From Allolobophora icterica (Eukaryota; Annelida; Clitellata; Crassiclitellata; Lumbricidae), in contig OY744606.1 of NCBI GenBank assembly GCA_963556255.1, positions 72,188,908-72,252,907 of the forward strand: a stretch of DNA of 64,000 bases, in the 5' to 3' direction. Below the pieces are notes generated by a model. The model searched no databases. It was not told where the DNA came from and was given only the letters and a program-made list of their open reading frames with translations. Each line of letters begins with the position of its first letter. Within the stretch, counting starts at the first letter, position 1. Of this stretch, positions 1 to 9,446 are shown in pieces. The position numbers and the translations under genes were made by a program.

Positions 1-541
1 TTTGTTTGTATATGCTGTGTCGAGATGGAGTCTGGAGGCCCGGCTTGATTGTGATGACCCGTTCGGGATGGTGCTGAAGACGTGTCATCATCTGAGGGCG
101 GAGGGAATGTCGTGGTCTACGCGGGTGCATGCATCAAGGGAAGAAAACCGACGCGTCAACAAGCTTGTTTACAACGCACGGAAATTTCTGCAGCAAGCTG
201 TCAACATTAATTCGGTGCATGCAACAAGGATATACGTGTTCAGTAGGACTTTCCAGGGAAAAGTACAGTGACGTCACAGAACGTTCTGGAATCCGGGAGA
301 ACTATATATAAGATAGACCTGATGTACATTAAGGGCCTTTTGACGAAGATTTGTAAACGTTGAAACATTGATCGTATAACGTTCAATCGAGACCAGCCAA
401 CCTGTGTGCTGTCTACGATTGTGATATTTGATAGACGAGTTGACTTACTCTACACTTAATCGACTTTATTTTTAAATAAAGATCTTTTAATAGTTCCTTC
501 GTTTGTTCGTCGTTGCGATCGAAGGAGTCGACCGCGACATA
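1..541 (+). mobile_element. LTR-like fragment, possible solo LTR
   Basis: The stretch looks like the right part of a long terminal repeat. It has a TATA-like box at about 303-311, then an AATAAA signal at 475-480, and it ends near 541 with ...GCGACA before unrelated sequence. No primer-binding site or coding region follows, so a solo LTR or an isolated LTR end is more likely than an intact element. The left edge lies outside the window. The short ORF through it resembles nothing I know. The call is inference from layout only. Confidence 0.4.
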
Positions 542-1130
542 CATGCTGTGCATAGATACAGTGAATAGGTAGGCCTACGTTGGATCTGTTCACCCTTTAC
601 TTTCTTTTAGTATAAAATGCCTCATTTATTTCGCTCTATGCACCCTTAATCCTATGTCCATTCAATGTGAACCGCAAATGGCCTAACTCTATTTACGGCT
701 TACGAACAAATAGGAAGGGACAAAACCCCCATGCTGAGGTGCTTTTGTCCCATGACCTTTGACCATAGTAGTAACAGTTTTTGTAATCGTAATTGTAATC
801 GCAAATTTATGTAGCGCCATTCAGAGAGAAACTCATCAAAAGTTCTCCCGACCTGACAACACAAAGTCACATCGAATAGAATGGGTTTCAAGCGCTTACA
901 AATATGAGGAAAAGAAACTGAAGCCATTATGTTGCAATGGAGCTTATTCCAGAAAAATGGCGTGGCCAATAAGAACGAAAACTCTATGCTGGGCCACGGA
1001 GTATCGGCTTGGCAGGACTTCGCTGCAGAACGAAGAGACCTGTGGCCAAGGGTGGAGGAGATCGAGGATTCGAGATGCATAACTCCTTAGGATAAGACCG
1101 AAGACAGCCTATAAGACAATTACAAATGAG
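542..1130. other. Intergenic; dispersed repeat at about 760-1080
   Basis: No gene was recognised. The segment from about 766 carries a GTAATCGTAATTGTAATCGC-type start followed by a TAGCGCC word. A similar start occurs at 57047-57085 and more weakly at 63290-63320, so this is probably a dispersed retroposon-like repeat. Both ORFs across 700-1082 lack recognisable domains. Confidence 0.35.
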
Positions 1131-1368
1131 CATTAGAAGCATTAAGATTTTACTCAATGCGTTTTAGCATTACTTACCAGTGCAGTCCCTTCTAAACCTA
1201 TCTAGGTTTAGAAAGAACTTCTAAATCTATCTAGGTTTAGAAAGAACTTCTAAACCTAGATAGGTTCCCTCTAAACCTATCTAGGTTTAGAAGGAACCTA
1301 CGCTTAGAAGGAACTGCACTTGTTAGTAGTGATAAAACGCACTGTATAAGATCCTAATGCTTCTAATG
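1131..1368. mobile_element. Foldback (long inverted repeat) MITE-like element
   Basis: The two ends are long imperfect inverted repeats of about 70 bp. The left arm begins CATTAGAAGCATTAAGAT; the right arm, read on the other strand, begins CATTAGAAGCATTAGGAT, and both continue through a GTGCAGT..CCTTCTAAACC segment. The centre at 1195-1300 holds several copies of a self-complementary word, CCTATCTAGGTTTAGAA. No coding capacity is present and no clean target duplication was found. It lies 54 bp left of the LTR retrotransposon. Confidence 0.65.
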
Positions 1369-1422
1369 GTTAGTGCTAAACGCTGTTTTATGGAGCTGTA
1401 TTGACAAACGCATAATATATAT

Positions 1423-1908
1423 TGTGAACTGAGTTTTGTGTACAGTTTTGCAGTGCGAGATATTAGCGTATATATTTAGTGCGCTTACTTTAGTTTCTCG
1501 TGTATATGTATATATGATAGATGTATAACGTTTAGTTGTACTTAGTGACACGCGTGGCCGGCCGATCTCGGCAGAGGCGCGCTAGGCCTATATGTATATT
1601 ATTAGATTTCGCTTAGGCGCACAGAATACAGGTGTGTCAAGAGGCGCGAAGAATTATGCTGACTAGAGAAGTTTGAATTCGAGTGTGTTCGCTGTAGTAG
1701 TGTGGCTGACTAGTTGAGTTGTAATCGACTTGAGTTCTGTCTGTTTGTTTCTTATTAAACTAAAAGATATTAAACTGTGTTGCTGATTAATTCAGGTTAT
1801 ACTTATACGTAGAATTAGTGTTCAAAAGGTGAACGTTAAATAGGCGTTAAGTACGAAGAGAACAAGGATTTAATCAGAAGGATTGTCAACGGAAGGATTG
1901 GGTTGACA
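1423..1908 (+). repeat. 5' long terminal repeat
   Basis: It begins TGTGAACT and ends TTGACA, the TG..CA form usual for LTRs. Apart from a 3-bp gap near its start and one base (T versus G in CACAGAA[T/G]ACAGG) it reads identical to 6973-7460. The left flank is CATAATATATAT, compatible with insertion into a TA repeat. Confidence 0.9.
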
Positions 1909-1912
1909 TTAT

Positions 1913-1930
1913 TGGTGGCAGCGGTGGGAT
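1913..1930 (+). promoter_or_regulatory. Primer-binding site complementary to tRNA-Leu
   Basis: TGGTGGCAGCGGTGGGAT lies 4 bp after the 5' LTR. Its reverse complement ends ..CCGCTGCCACCA, which fits the 3' end (with CCA) of animal tRNA-Leu of the AAG/UAG type as I recall it. It would prime minus-strand synthesis. Confidence 0.8.
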
Positions 1931-2065
1931 AAATACTCACGGTGGAATAAATACTCACGGTGGAATAAATACTCACGGTGGATAAATACTCACGGTGGAA
2001 TAAATACTCACGGTGGATAAATACTCACGGTGGAATAAATACTCACGGTGGAATAAATATTCACG
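1925..2065 (+). repeat. Leader minisatellite starting inside the primer site
   Basis: About eight head-to-tail copies of a 17-18 bp unit, GGTGGAATAAATACTCAC. The first copy (GGTGGGATAAATACTCAC) overlaps the last bases of the primer-binding site. Two copies lack one A. It lies in the untranslated leader before gag. Confidence 0.85.
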
Positions 2066-2342
2066 TTATCACCTCTTCGAAGGCGATAGAAGAATCTACG
2101 ACGGTGATTGAAGAATTTACAACGGTGTTAGAAGAATCTACGACGGTGTTAGAAGAATCTACGCGTTGTGTGCTGTGTGACGAGTTTACGATATCAACGA
2201 CGGTGGAACACGAGAAACGGTATAAAAATTTCGTTGTTTTCCACGAACAAATACAAAAGAAATCCCGTTTGTTTATCGATTCACACACCAAGAAAAACCG
2301 TGACTTCTTTTAAAAGAGAAATCACCAAAGTAAACAAGTAAG

Positions 2343-5300
2343 ATGGAGAAACTAAGTGCTGAAAGACAAGCAGATATTAAGAAGATGTCTACTGAAAGGC
2401 TAAAACAGCGTTTGTTGAAAGCCGGTTTTAAAGAAGAACAATTAGAAGGTATGTCACGTGGTGACATGATGCAGGAACTCGCCGAAGTGTGGGTGAAAGA
2501 AGAAGTCGAAGAAGAAGGTGCCGTTGGCGGTGCCGTAGAAAAGGCTATTGAAAAACCTCCTGTGCCTATGTCTATGGAGATGTTGATGCAGTGGATGATG
2601 ATGAAAGAAGATAGGGAGGAGAAACGGAGACAAGAAGAGAAAGAAAAAGAGGAGAGACGAAGACAAGAAGAGAAAGAGATAAGACAGGAAGAATTGCGTC
2701 GTCAGAGAGAGAAAGAAGAGAAAGCGGAACTTGCAAGGCAAGAAGAATTGCGCTTGCAGAGAGAGAAAGAAGAGAAAGCAGAGCGTCTGCAGAGAGAGAA
2801 AGAAGAGAAAACGGAACTTTCAAGGCAAGAAGAATTGCGCTTGCAGAGAGAGAGAGAAGATAAAGCAGAACAAGTGCGTAAGGCGGAACTTGAATTGCAA
2901 AAGAATCAGTTTGAGATTCAGTTAGAACAGTTGAAAAGAGATAGGGAAGATGCTGAAAGAAGAAAATTGGAGCAGATGATTGAATTTGAAAAAGCTAGAA
3001 AAAGTGATGAAGAGGTACGTCAGCAACAGATTGAAGCAAAGAGAATGCGTGAAGAAGAAAAAGAAAAAGCGCGAACGTTAGAGTTGGAACGTGCAGAACA
3101 GATCAGACAAGAAGAACTCAAATTTCAGAAAGAAAGTTTGGAAAAGGCAGAGGCAGAAAGACAGGAACGTCTGAAACTGGAGAAATCAAAATTGACATTG
3201 AAAGAAACGCAAATGAGAGAAGAACGGGAAGCAGAAAGAAGGAAACAGCAAGAAAGTGAAACTTTGGTGTCAAAAATTAAGAAAATAGGTGATGCAATGA
3301 AGCATGTATTGCCTCAAATGCCAACTGATATGATGGAGGTGCCATTATATTTTGAAACAGTCGAGAACGCGTTTCGTAGCTTTGCTGTGGAGAAGCCGTT
3401 TTGGGTGAAATTATTACTACCATTGATGACGCCGAAAGCTCGAACCGTTCTGAATAGATTGTCATACGATGATCTAGACAATTATGATAGAGTCAAGCAG
3501 CACTTATTAAAAGAATTTAAGTTGACTTCGAGAGAATACAGAGCCAGATTTGTGGATGCTAAGAAGACGACAGAAGAGACTTATACGATGTTTACGGCAA
3601 GACTGAAGAACTTGCTAAACTATTACGTGAGAAGTCGAAACGTGAACAGAGAGTATGATACGCTCTTTGATTTGCTGGTAGCGGATAAGCTAAAAGAATG
3701 TTTACCGCCAGGTCCACTACAGTTTGTATTGTCGAAGGAAGGAACTGACTGTCTCCAAGCTAGTGCAGTGGCAGACCTAGCAGACATTCATGTAAACAAT
3801 CGAATTGGGTTTGCGATCCCAAATATAAACAGTTATCCTTCTCAACGTTCCGTAAACCAAAGCCAGAGTGGAAAGTGGAAAAGTAATCCAGAAACAGGGA
3901 GTCAGTTCAAAGGTAAAGAAGTCAAGGCTAGTGTCCCTGTACCCAATGAGACCAGAGAAGTGACGTTTGGTCGTCAGGGATTTAACAAATCGTCAGCGCC
4001 GTTTGCCAAGAGGGAAGGCAACACATCGTTTACGCAGTATAAGAGAAATGAAGGAAATGAACAACGAGGTATGGTTGTGAAGCGTTGTCACAACTGTGGT
4101 TCAGATAAACATTTGGTTAAATTTTGTCCAGTTCCAGTGGCAGCAGCTAGTTCTAGCAGAAATCAAGAACACACAAGGGTGAATTTGATTCAAGTGGTTA
4201 GTGATACAGATAATCAAACCGCTAGTCAAGAAAACCAAGAGACTGAAGTAAAGTCAGTAATGAAATGTGGTATTCAAAAAGAAATTCTATTGGATGCTGA
4301 AATTCAGAGAGAAGTCATAGGAAAAGATGACAGTCGAATATTGAAGAAATCGTTCTTGCAATATGTCGAGGTTGAAATTCGTGCAGTAGACGGTAAAGAG
4401 CCAGTGAAAGTCAAAGCACTGAGCGACTCGGGAGCAGAAATTCCGGTGATTAGTGAAGAATTACTGGAAGGCATGAAGGTGGAACAAATTGGAAAAGTGA
4501 ATTTGCAATGTGTGGCAGGAGATGCCATTCCTGCGAAGTTAGTGAAAGTGGATGTTAGATTGTGTGGTAGTGACGTGGAAGAAGAGGGATTTCCGCGTAA
4601 AATCCAGTGTTCACTTACACCTTATGTCACCTTGATGTGTGCTAGTATTGCAAAGATGGGCAGTACAGAAAGATTCTTGTTGCATCCAGAGATAATTGCC
4701 GAATTAAAAGCCGTACCACAGATGAAGGTCAAAACGATACAAGGAGATGTGAGTGTACGAGCAAATGTAATGACGAGAGCGCAGAGTCGGAAACAGGAAA
4801 TGGTAGATGTTGATGAGAAGAATGAAAATGGAAGTTCAAGTGATGAGGAAAACGAAAGTAATGAGCAACGAAGCTTATCGCGAGATGGTGTAATAGCAGA
4901 GATGAACGAGCAAGAGATGGCTGCATGCGAGAATGGCACATTAAATGAAACTGAAGAAGACAATGAATGTGATGTGGGGATAGGAGACTTGTATAGAGAT
5001 GAAGAGATGGATGAAGAACAAAAGGTGCAGATTGTCGATTCGAAGAAGTTCGAAGAGCAACAGAGAAAGGATGAATCGTTGAAGCCGTGGTGGAAGTTAG
5101 CACAAGAGAAAGAATCTGAATTCTGTGTGATCAACGGTTTATTGCATAAGAAATATCAGATATTAGACCAGACGATATATCAACTAGTGTTACCAAAAGA
5201 GAGACGAATAAAAGTGATGGAATTGGCGCATGAATCGGTATTTGGAGGACATCTAGGAGAAGAGAAAACAAGAGAACGAATAAAATTATCTTTTGTATGG

Positions 5301-5693
5301 CCAAAGATGAGAAGAGACATTGTGAAATTTTGTAAGTTTTGCGAGAAGTGTCAACTAAAGGCAAGGAGTCTGGTGATGGATAGAGTGCCTATCACTCCAG
5401 TCTCAAGAGAAGAGGTCGCCTTCAGGAGAATGACAATGGACCTAATAGACAACCCGAGGAAATGGCACAAGAAAATTCCTTTTCACGAAAAGCATTTGAA
5501 AGAACTCAAAGAAACTACGGAGAAAGCATTATTGTTTGCAGAATCTTACTCTCAAGAAAAGCAGTTACAATACCCAAATCAGTATAACAAGAGAGCAAGA
5601 CACAAAGGAATTTGCAGCATACCGAATTCCTTTGATTTATCGAGCAGAAGTGGAACGTCAGATCAAAGAAATGTTAAAAACAAACATCATTAA
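2343..5693 (+). CDS. Gag - protease - truncated integrase polyprotein
   Basis: The 1116-residue ORF is the first part of the retrotransposon polyprotein. Residues about 70-315 are a very charged E/K/R/Q-rich coiled coil. About 325-490 resemble a gag capsid-type domain. A zinc knuckle CHNCGSDKHLVKFC spans 582-595 (C-x2-C-x4-H-x4-C). A retropepsin-like active site DSGA lies at 695-698. From about 963 an integrase HHCC zinc domain is present (H963, H970, then FCKFCEKC). After RRMTMDLI the protein jumps to sequence typical of the end of the integrase core region, so the DDE catalytic core is absent. The last 30 or so residues are out of frame relative to the original pol and end at a stop. The start was chosen as the first ATG of the frame after the leader. 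Integrase is predicted non-functional. Confidence 0.88.
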   Translation: MEKLSAERQADIKKMSTERLKQRLLKAGFKEEQLEGMSRGDMMQELAEVWVKEEVEEEGAVGGAVEKAIEKPPVPMSMEMLMQWMMMKEDREEKRRQEEKEKEERRRQEEKEIRQEELRRQREKEEKAELARQEELRLQREKEEKAERLQREKEEKTELSRQEELRLQREREDKAEQVRKAELELQKNQFEIQLEQLKRDREDAERRKLEQMIEFEKARKSDEEVRQQQIEAKRMREEEKEKARTLELERAEQIRQEELKFQKESLEKAEAERQERLKLEKSKLTLKETQMREEREAERRKQQESETLVSKIKKIGDAMKHVLPQMPTDMMEVPLYFETVENAFRSFAVEKPFWVKLLLPLMTPKARTVLNRLSYDDLDNYDRVKQHLLKEFKLTSREYRARFVDAKKTTEETYTMFTARLKNLLNYYVRSRNVNREYDTLFDLLVADKLKECLPPGPLQFVLSKEGTDCLQASAVADLADIHVNNRIGFAIPNINSYPSQRSVNQSQSGKWKSNPETGSQFKGKEVKASVPVPNETREVTFGRQGFNKSSAPFAKREGNTSFTQYKRNEGNEQRGMVVKRCHNCGSDKHLVKFCPVPVAAASSSRNQEHTRVNLIQVVSDTDNQTASQENQETEVKSVMKCGIQKEILLDAEIQREVIGKDDSRILKKSFLQYVEVEIRAVDGKEPVKVKALSDSGAEIPVISEELLEGMKVEQIGKVNLQCVAGDAIPAKLVKVDVRLCGSDVEEEGFPRKIQCSLTPYVTLMCASIAKMGSTERFLLHPEIIAELKAVPQMKVKTIQGDVSVRANVMTRAQSRKQEMVDVDEKNENGSSSDEENESNEQRSLSRDGVIAEMNEQEMAACENGTLNETEEDNECDVGIGDLYRDEEMDEEQKVQIVDSKKFEEQQRKDESLKPWWKLAQEKESEFCVINGLLHKKYQILDQTIYQLVLPKERRIKVMELAHESVFGGHLGEEKTRERIKLSFVWPKMRRDIVKFCKFCEKCQLKARSLVMDRVPITPVSREEVAFRRMTMDLIDNPRKWHKKIPFHEKHLKELKETTEKALLFAESYSQEKQLQYPNQYNKRARHKGICSIPNSFDLSSRSGTSDQRNVKNKHH

Positions 5694-6858
5694 ACCATCA
5701 TCGAGCAGAATGGCAAGCCCTTTGGTTATTGTTAAAAAGAAAGACGGATCTTTGAGACTTGCCTGTGACTACAGATACATTAACTCATTCACAGTGGATT
5801 GTAAATATCCGATGCCGATTGTCAGAGACGTTTTAAACAAAGTTGGAAAATCTAATGTGATTTCTATTTTGGACTGTCGAAGTGCTTATTGGACTTGTCC
5901 TGTAAAACAATCTGATCAATGGAAGACAGCTTTTGTAACACATAATGGACTGTATGAATTTACTCGTGTTCCTTTTGGAATGATAAATTCAGGCCGAACT
6001 TTTGTTAAGGCGATAAATTTAGTTTTACAGCCTATAAGTGACTTTGCAGAACCGTATGTTGATGACATTGCTGTGCATTCTGACAATTGGAAAATTCATT
6101 TACAGCAGTTAGATGCATTTTTGATGCAAATGAGATTGCATAACGTTACCTTAAATTTGAAAAAATGCATATTTGGTAAGAGTGAGGTAAGGTTTATCGG
6201 TCATGTGGTTGGGTCTGGTAAGATAAAGATGAATCCAGACAGAATTGAAAGTTTGACTAATTTGAAGATCCCAGAAACTAAGAAGCAAGTTAAGCAACTG
6301 CTTGGATTTTTTAATTATTACAGACAGTTTATTAAGGACTTTGCACAGATTGCGAAACCTTTATCTGATTTAACTAGTAAACGTGTTTCTGATAAGATTG
6401 ATTGGACTGTTGAACATCAGCAAGCATTTGATTTACTTAAAGAGGCTGTGCGATCCAAAGTAGTATTATATGTTTTTGAAGTGGGAAAACCATTCAATTT
6501 GTACTGCGATAGTAGTGACTTTGCAGTCGGTGCTGTTTTAACACAGATGGACGACAAGGGAATAGAACGCCCTGTGTCATTTATCAGTCAGAAATTAACT
6601 GATACCCAGAAGAGATGGGCTACTGTGGAAAAGGAAGCCTATGCTATTGTTTGGACTTTAAACAAGTTAAAAGAAATTATAATTGGATCGAAAATTTTCA
6701 TTTTTACTGATCACAATCCTCTTACATACTTGACTGAGTCAATGTCTAAGTCTGCTAAACTTGTGCGTTGGGCGTTAGCCTTACAAACTTTTGATGTTGA
6801 GGTGAAGTACAAGAAGGGCAGATTGAATATTATTGCTGATTGTTTGTCAAGGTTATAA
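5536..6858 (+). CDS. Reverse transcriptase - RNase H (pol C-terminal part)
   Basis: This 440-residue frame overlaps the previous ORF by 158 bp in the +1 frame. The genuine homology starts near AAYRIPLIYRAEVERQ; the first 25-30 residues come from reading the integrase region out of frame. Reverse transcriptase motifs follow in order: KKDGSLRLACDYR, the FTRVPFGM block, the catalytic box YVDD, and KCIFGKSEVRFIGH. The RNase H domain follows with acidic residues in YCDSSD, VEKEA and TDHNP, and the ORF ends right after the domain, as expected when integrase is upstream. There is no internal stop. The ATG is probably not a natural start, since the shift coincides with a deletion. Family: Ty3/gypsy. 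Confidence 0.9.
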   Translation: MQNLTLKKSSYNTQISITREQDTKEFAAYRIPLIYRAEVERQIKEMLKTNIIKPSSSRMASPLVIVKKKDGSLRLACDYRYINSFTVDCKYPMPIVRDVLNKVGKSNVISILDCRSAYWTCPVKQSDQWKTAFVTHNGLYEFTRVPFGMINSGRTFVKAINLVLQPISDFAEPYVDDIAVHSDNWKIHLQQLDAFLMQMRLHNVTLNLKKCIFGKSEVRFIGHVVGSGKIKMNPDRIESLTNLKIPETKKQVKQLLGFFNYYRQFIKDFAQIAKPLSDLTSKRVSDKIDWTVEHQQAFDLLKEAVRSKVVLYVFEVGKPFNLYCDSSDFAVGAVLTQMDDKGIERPVSFISQKLTDTQKRWATVEKEAYAIVWTLNKLKEIIIGSKIFIFTDHNPLTYLTESMSKSAKLVRWALALQTFDVEVKYKKGRLNIIADCLSRL

Positions 6859-6953
6859 GTAATCGTAAGACTGTTCATTAATTAGTTAGATATATATATG
6901 TTTCATGTATTATGGTAATTTCGCAAATTTTGAAATTTAATTTGCTCAATTCC

Positions 6954-6970
6954 AGAAAAAGGAAGGAGGT
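6954..6970 (+). promoter_or_regulatory. Polypurine tract
   Basis: AGAAAAAGGAAGGAGGT lies just before the 3' LTR and is the expected plus-strand primer of an LTR retrotransposon. Confidence 0.8.
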
Positions 6971-6972
6971 AA

Positions 6973-7457
6973 TGTGAACTACTGAGTTTTGTGTACAGTT
7001 TTGCAGTGCGAGATATTAGCGTATATATTTAGTGCGCTTACTTTAGTTTCTCGTGTATATGTATATATGATAGATGTATAACGTTTAGTTGTACTTAGTG
7101 ACACGCGTGGCCGGCCGATCTCGGCAGAGGCGCGCTAGGCCTATATGTATATTATTAGATTTCGCTTAGGCGCACAGAAGACAGGTGTGTCAAGAGGCGC
7201 GAAGAATTATGCTGACTAGAGAAGTTTGAATTCGAGTGTGTTCGCTGTAGTAGTGTGGCTGACTAGTTGAGTTGTAATCGACTTGAGTTCTGTCTGTTTG
7301 TTTCTTATTAAACTAAAAGATATTAAACTGTGTTGCTGATTAATTCAGGTTATACTTATACGTAGAATTAGTGTTCAAAAGGTGAACGTTAAATAGGCGT
7401 TAAGTACGAAGAGAACAAGGATTTAATCAGAAGGATTGTCAACGGAAGGATTGGGTT

Positions 7458-7460
<3 letters not shown>
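6973..7460 (+). repeat. 3' long terminal repeat
   Basis: It starts TGTGAACTACTGAG and matches the 5' LTR to ...GGGTTGAC. The final A of the 5' copy is replaced directly by the TA microsatellite. It carries an extra ACT near the start and one substitution relative to the 5' LTR. Confidence 0.9.

Positions 7461-7552
<92 letters not shown>
7461..7552. repeat. (TA)n microsatellite
   Basis: About 45 TA units with one interruption (TATCTA). It abuts the 3' LTR and probably includes the retrotransposon target site. Confidence 0.95.
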
Positions 7553-7553
<1 letters not shown>

Positions 7554-7559
7554 TGCGTG

Positions 7560-8030
7560 TCTTGATGTATGACGTGGAACATGATACTGCACCTGGTTAC
7601 CTGATTGAACAGTGCATTCGCTGCAACGACAGGCCCTTGCGTTCAGCCACCCGTGGCGACTTTGTTATCGGTAGGGTTAGGACGCGCCTGGTGAACTCCT
7701 CGTTTTCTGTGGCCGGACCAAGCCCCTGGAACTCACCTCCGCCGGTTATCCGGTCCATGGACTCCCACCCTACCTTTTGCAGGTATACCTGTTTCGTGCG
7801 GCCTTTACTTAATATTCTATTGTGTATGGCGCCGCTGAGCATAGGTTGATATGTCAACTGTTGTCTTTATCCCAATTACTCACTTCCCCCACTAAAACAT
7901 CTCCTTTGCTCTTCACACAATGTGTGACGGGTCCAGGCAACCTGTCCATAGCAAATACTGTGATGATGATGACGATGATGATAATGATGATGATGATGAT
8001 GATGACGACGACGACGATGATGATGAGTAA
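7560..8030 (+). pseudogene. 3' end of a non-LTR retrotransposon (LINE)
   Basis: Translation from 7562 gives LRSATRGDF...GRVRTRLVNSSFSVAGPSPWNSPP, the familiar tail after the reverse transcriptase of CR1/L2/jockey-type elements, followed by a stop and a GATGATGAC-type simple tail at 7962-8027. The reverse transcriptase itself is absent, so the copy is 5'-truncated. The clade cannot be fixed from the tail alone. Confidence 0.7.
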
Positions 8031-8878
8031 GATCCTAATGCTTCTGCATTCCACCGAAAATAGATTGTTTCTAATTAACTCGTGGCCGGATGTTGCATGA
8101 AAAAGAGTGGCCAGATGAAACCCACAGCAATGACCACATTAGTCAAATGTTGTCTTTATCCCAATTACTCATCTTCTCCCTAGGTCCAATCAAAGCCTGA
8201 TAGCTTGGATTATAAGTCTGAAAGGTACTGTCTGACAGATAGGGAAGGGAAGATGGCTGCGCATTTGTAAAGTTGATAAATATGTTGAAATATTGAAAAT
8301 ATGTATGCAAACTAACATAATTTTTAATAAATTGCTATAATTTTAAAATCAAGCTGATTGAGACATACGTTAGGTTACACTTAAAAAATTCCAGAATAAA
8401 TGGACTTTAAGAATTAAAATCGTAATTATTATTAATGCAGTCTATGCAGAACAGTGGATTAGAACATTCAGGTTATAACATTCCTATAGGCCTAATGTAT
8501 TATTAATAATTAATTAATTAATTAAATTTGTAACGCGCTCACAGTCACACCGAAATGTGAGTCTGAGGCGCGGATATATTCAGCCGCCAGGAGAAGATGC
8601 AGTTAGATATCCGACTGTTTGAAAGCCAAGGAGAAATAGTGAGTTTTAAGCCGTTTTTTTAAGGTATACGAAGTGAATTTGAACCACGAAGAGAGGTGGT
8701 AGTCGATTAATAACATATTGTTATTGGATTTGCAATATAGTGGTCTACGCTTTGTCTTAATACAATAGAAAAATACCATGCAATTGAAATTTCAAAACTC
8801 CGTCTTTCAATATAAATCAGGCGCAACTTCTGAAACGTGTAATTTGCTTTGCAATATAGGATCTAAGCTTCGCGGTGA
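8031..8878. other. Intergenic, no gene seen
   Basis: AT-rich sequence. At 8029-8046 it carries TAAGATCCTAATGCTTCT, shared with the right arm of the foldback element at 1131-1368, so a fragment of that family may be present. A short TTAATTAATTAA run lies at 8503-8523. No ORF with recognisable content. Confidence 0.4.
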
Positions 8879-9290
8879 GCATGTCTTATTGGGCTGATCA
8901 CTACCACATACATGCATATATACATACATACATACATACGCACATGTCATACATACATAGATGCATACATACATACATGTCACACATACATACATACATA
9001 CATACATACATACATACATACATACATACATGCATACATACATACATACATGCATACATACATACATACATACATACATACATACATACATACATACATA
9101 CATACATACATACATACATACATACATACATACATACATACATACATGCATACATACAATGTCATACATACATGTCACACATACATACATACATACATAC
9201 ATACATACATACATACATACATACATACATACATACATACATACATACATACATGCGTGCAACATGTCTTATTGGGCAGATCATCACCAC
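8879..9290. repeat. (CATA)n array flanked by a direct repeat
   Basis: CATA units fill about 8925-9258, with interspersed GTCATACATACATGTCACAC segments near 8944 and 9160. The array is bracketed by two near-identical 28-bp copies of CATGTCTTATTGGGC[T/A]GATCA.., at about 8880 and 9263. Long ORFs of HTYI or MYVC repeats through it are artefacts of the period. Confidence 0.9.
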
Positions 9291-9388
9291 GCTGTTGTTC
9301 ATAAACTGTCCGTCAACCGAACAAAAGAAAAATTTCACAGACGCAACATCGTATCAGTACTAACACGGAAGTCTCCTGTTGCATCTGT

Positions 9389-9390
9389 AG
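9389..9390 (+). promoter_or_regulatory. Candidate splice acceptor before the neuropeptide-like exon
   Basis: TCTCCTGTTGCATCTGTAG ends here with a short pyrimidine-rich run and AG. It would place the start codons 9414 or 9447 in an exon whose 5' untranslated partner lies upstream. It is not proven; no donor was identified. Confidence 0.3.
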
Positions 9391-9446
9391 GTATACCACC
9401 TGAACAGTTTCCGATGATCCATGCAAAAGGTAGCAGCTTACACCAG

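Larger units (their letters stand above)
1423..7460 (+). mobile_element. Gmr1-like Ty3/gypsy LTR retrotransposon, internally deleted
   Basis: This is a complete LTR-to-LTR structure: 5' LTR, tRNA-Leu-type primer site, leader minisatellite, gag-protease-integrase ORF, reverse transcriptase-RNase H ORF, polypurine tract and 3' LTR. Integrase upstream of reverse transcriptase, with gypsy-type rather than copia-type domains, is the arrangement reported for Gmr1-like elements of deuterostomes. Two deletions are evident. The integrase catalytic core is missing between about 5440 and 5465, and the integrase tail and linker are missing near 5600, where the frame also changes. The LTRs differ by one substitution and one 3-bp indel, so insertion was recent although the copy cannot encode integrase. 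It sits in a TA-rich site, so the target duplication cannot be defined. Confidence 0.88.

Noticed and set aside
2454..5134. Minus-strand ORFs rich in L, S and F
   Set aside because: Antisense of the purine-rich gag/pol ORF.
7389..7592. YIYIYI ORF
   Set aside because: Shadow of the TA microsatellite.
8807..9363. ORFs of HTYI/MYVC repeats
   Set aside because: Artefacts of the CATA array; only the sequence after about 9414 in one frame looks like a protein.
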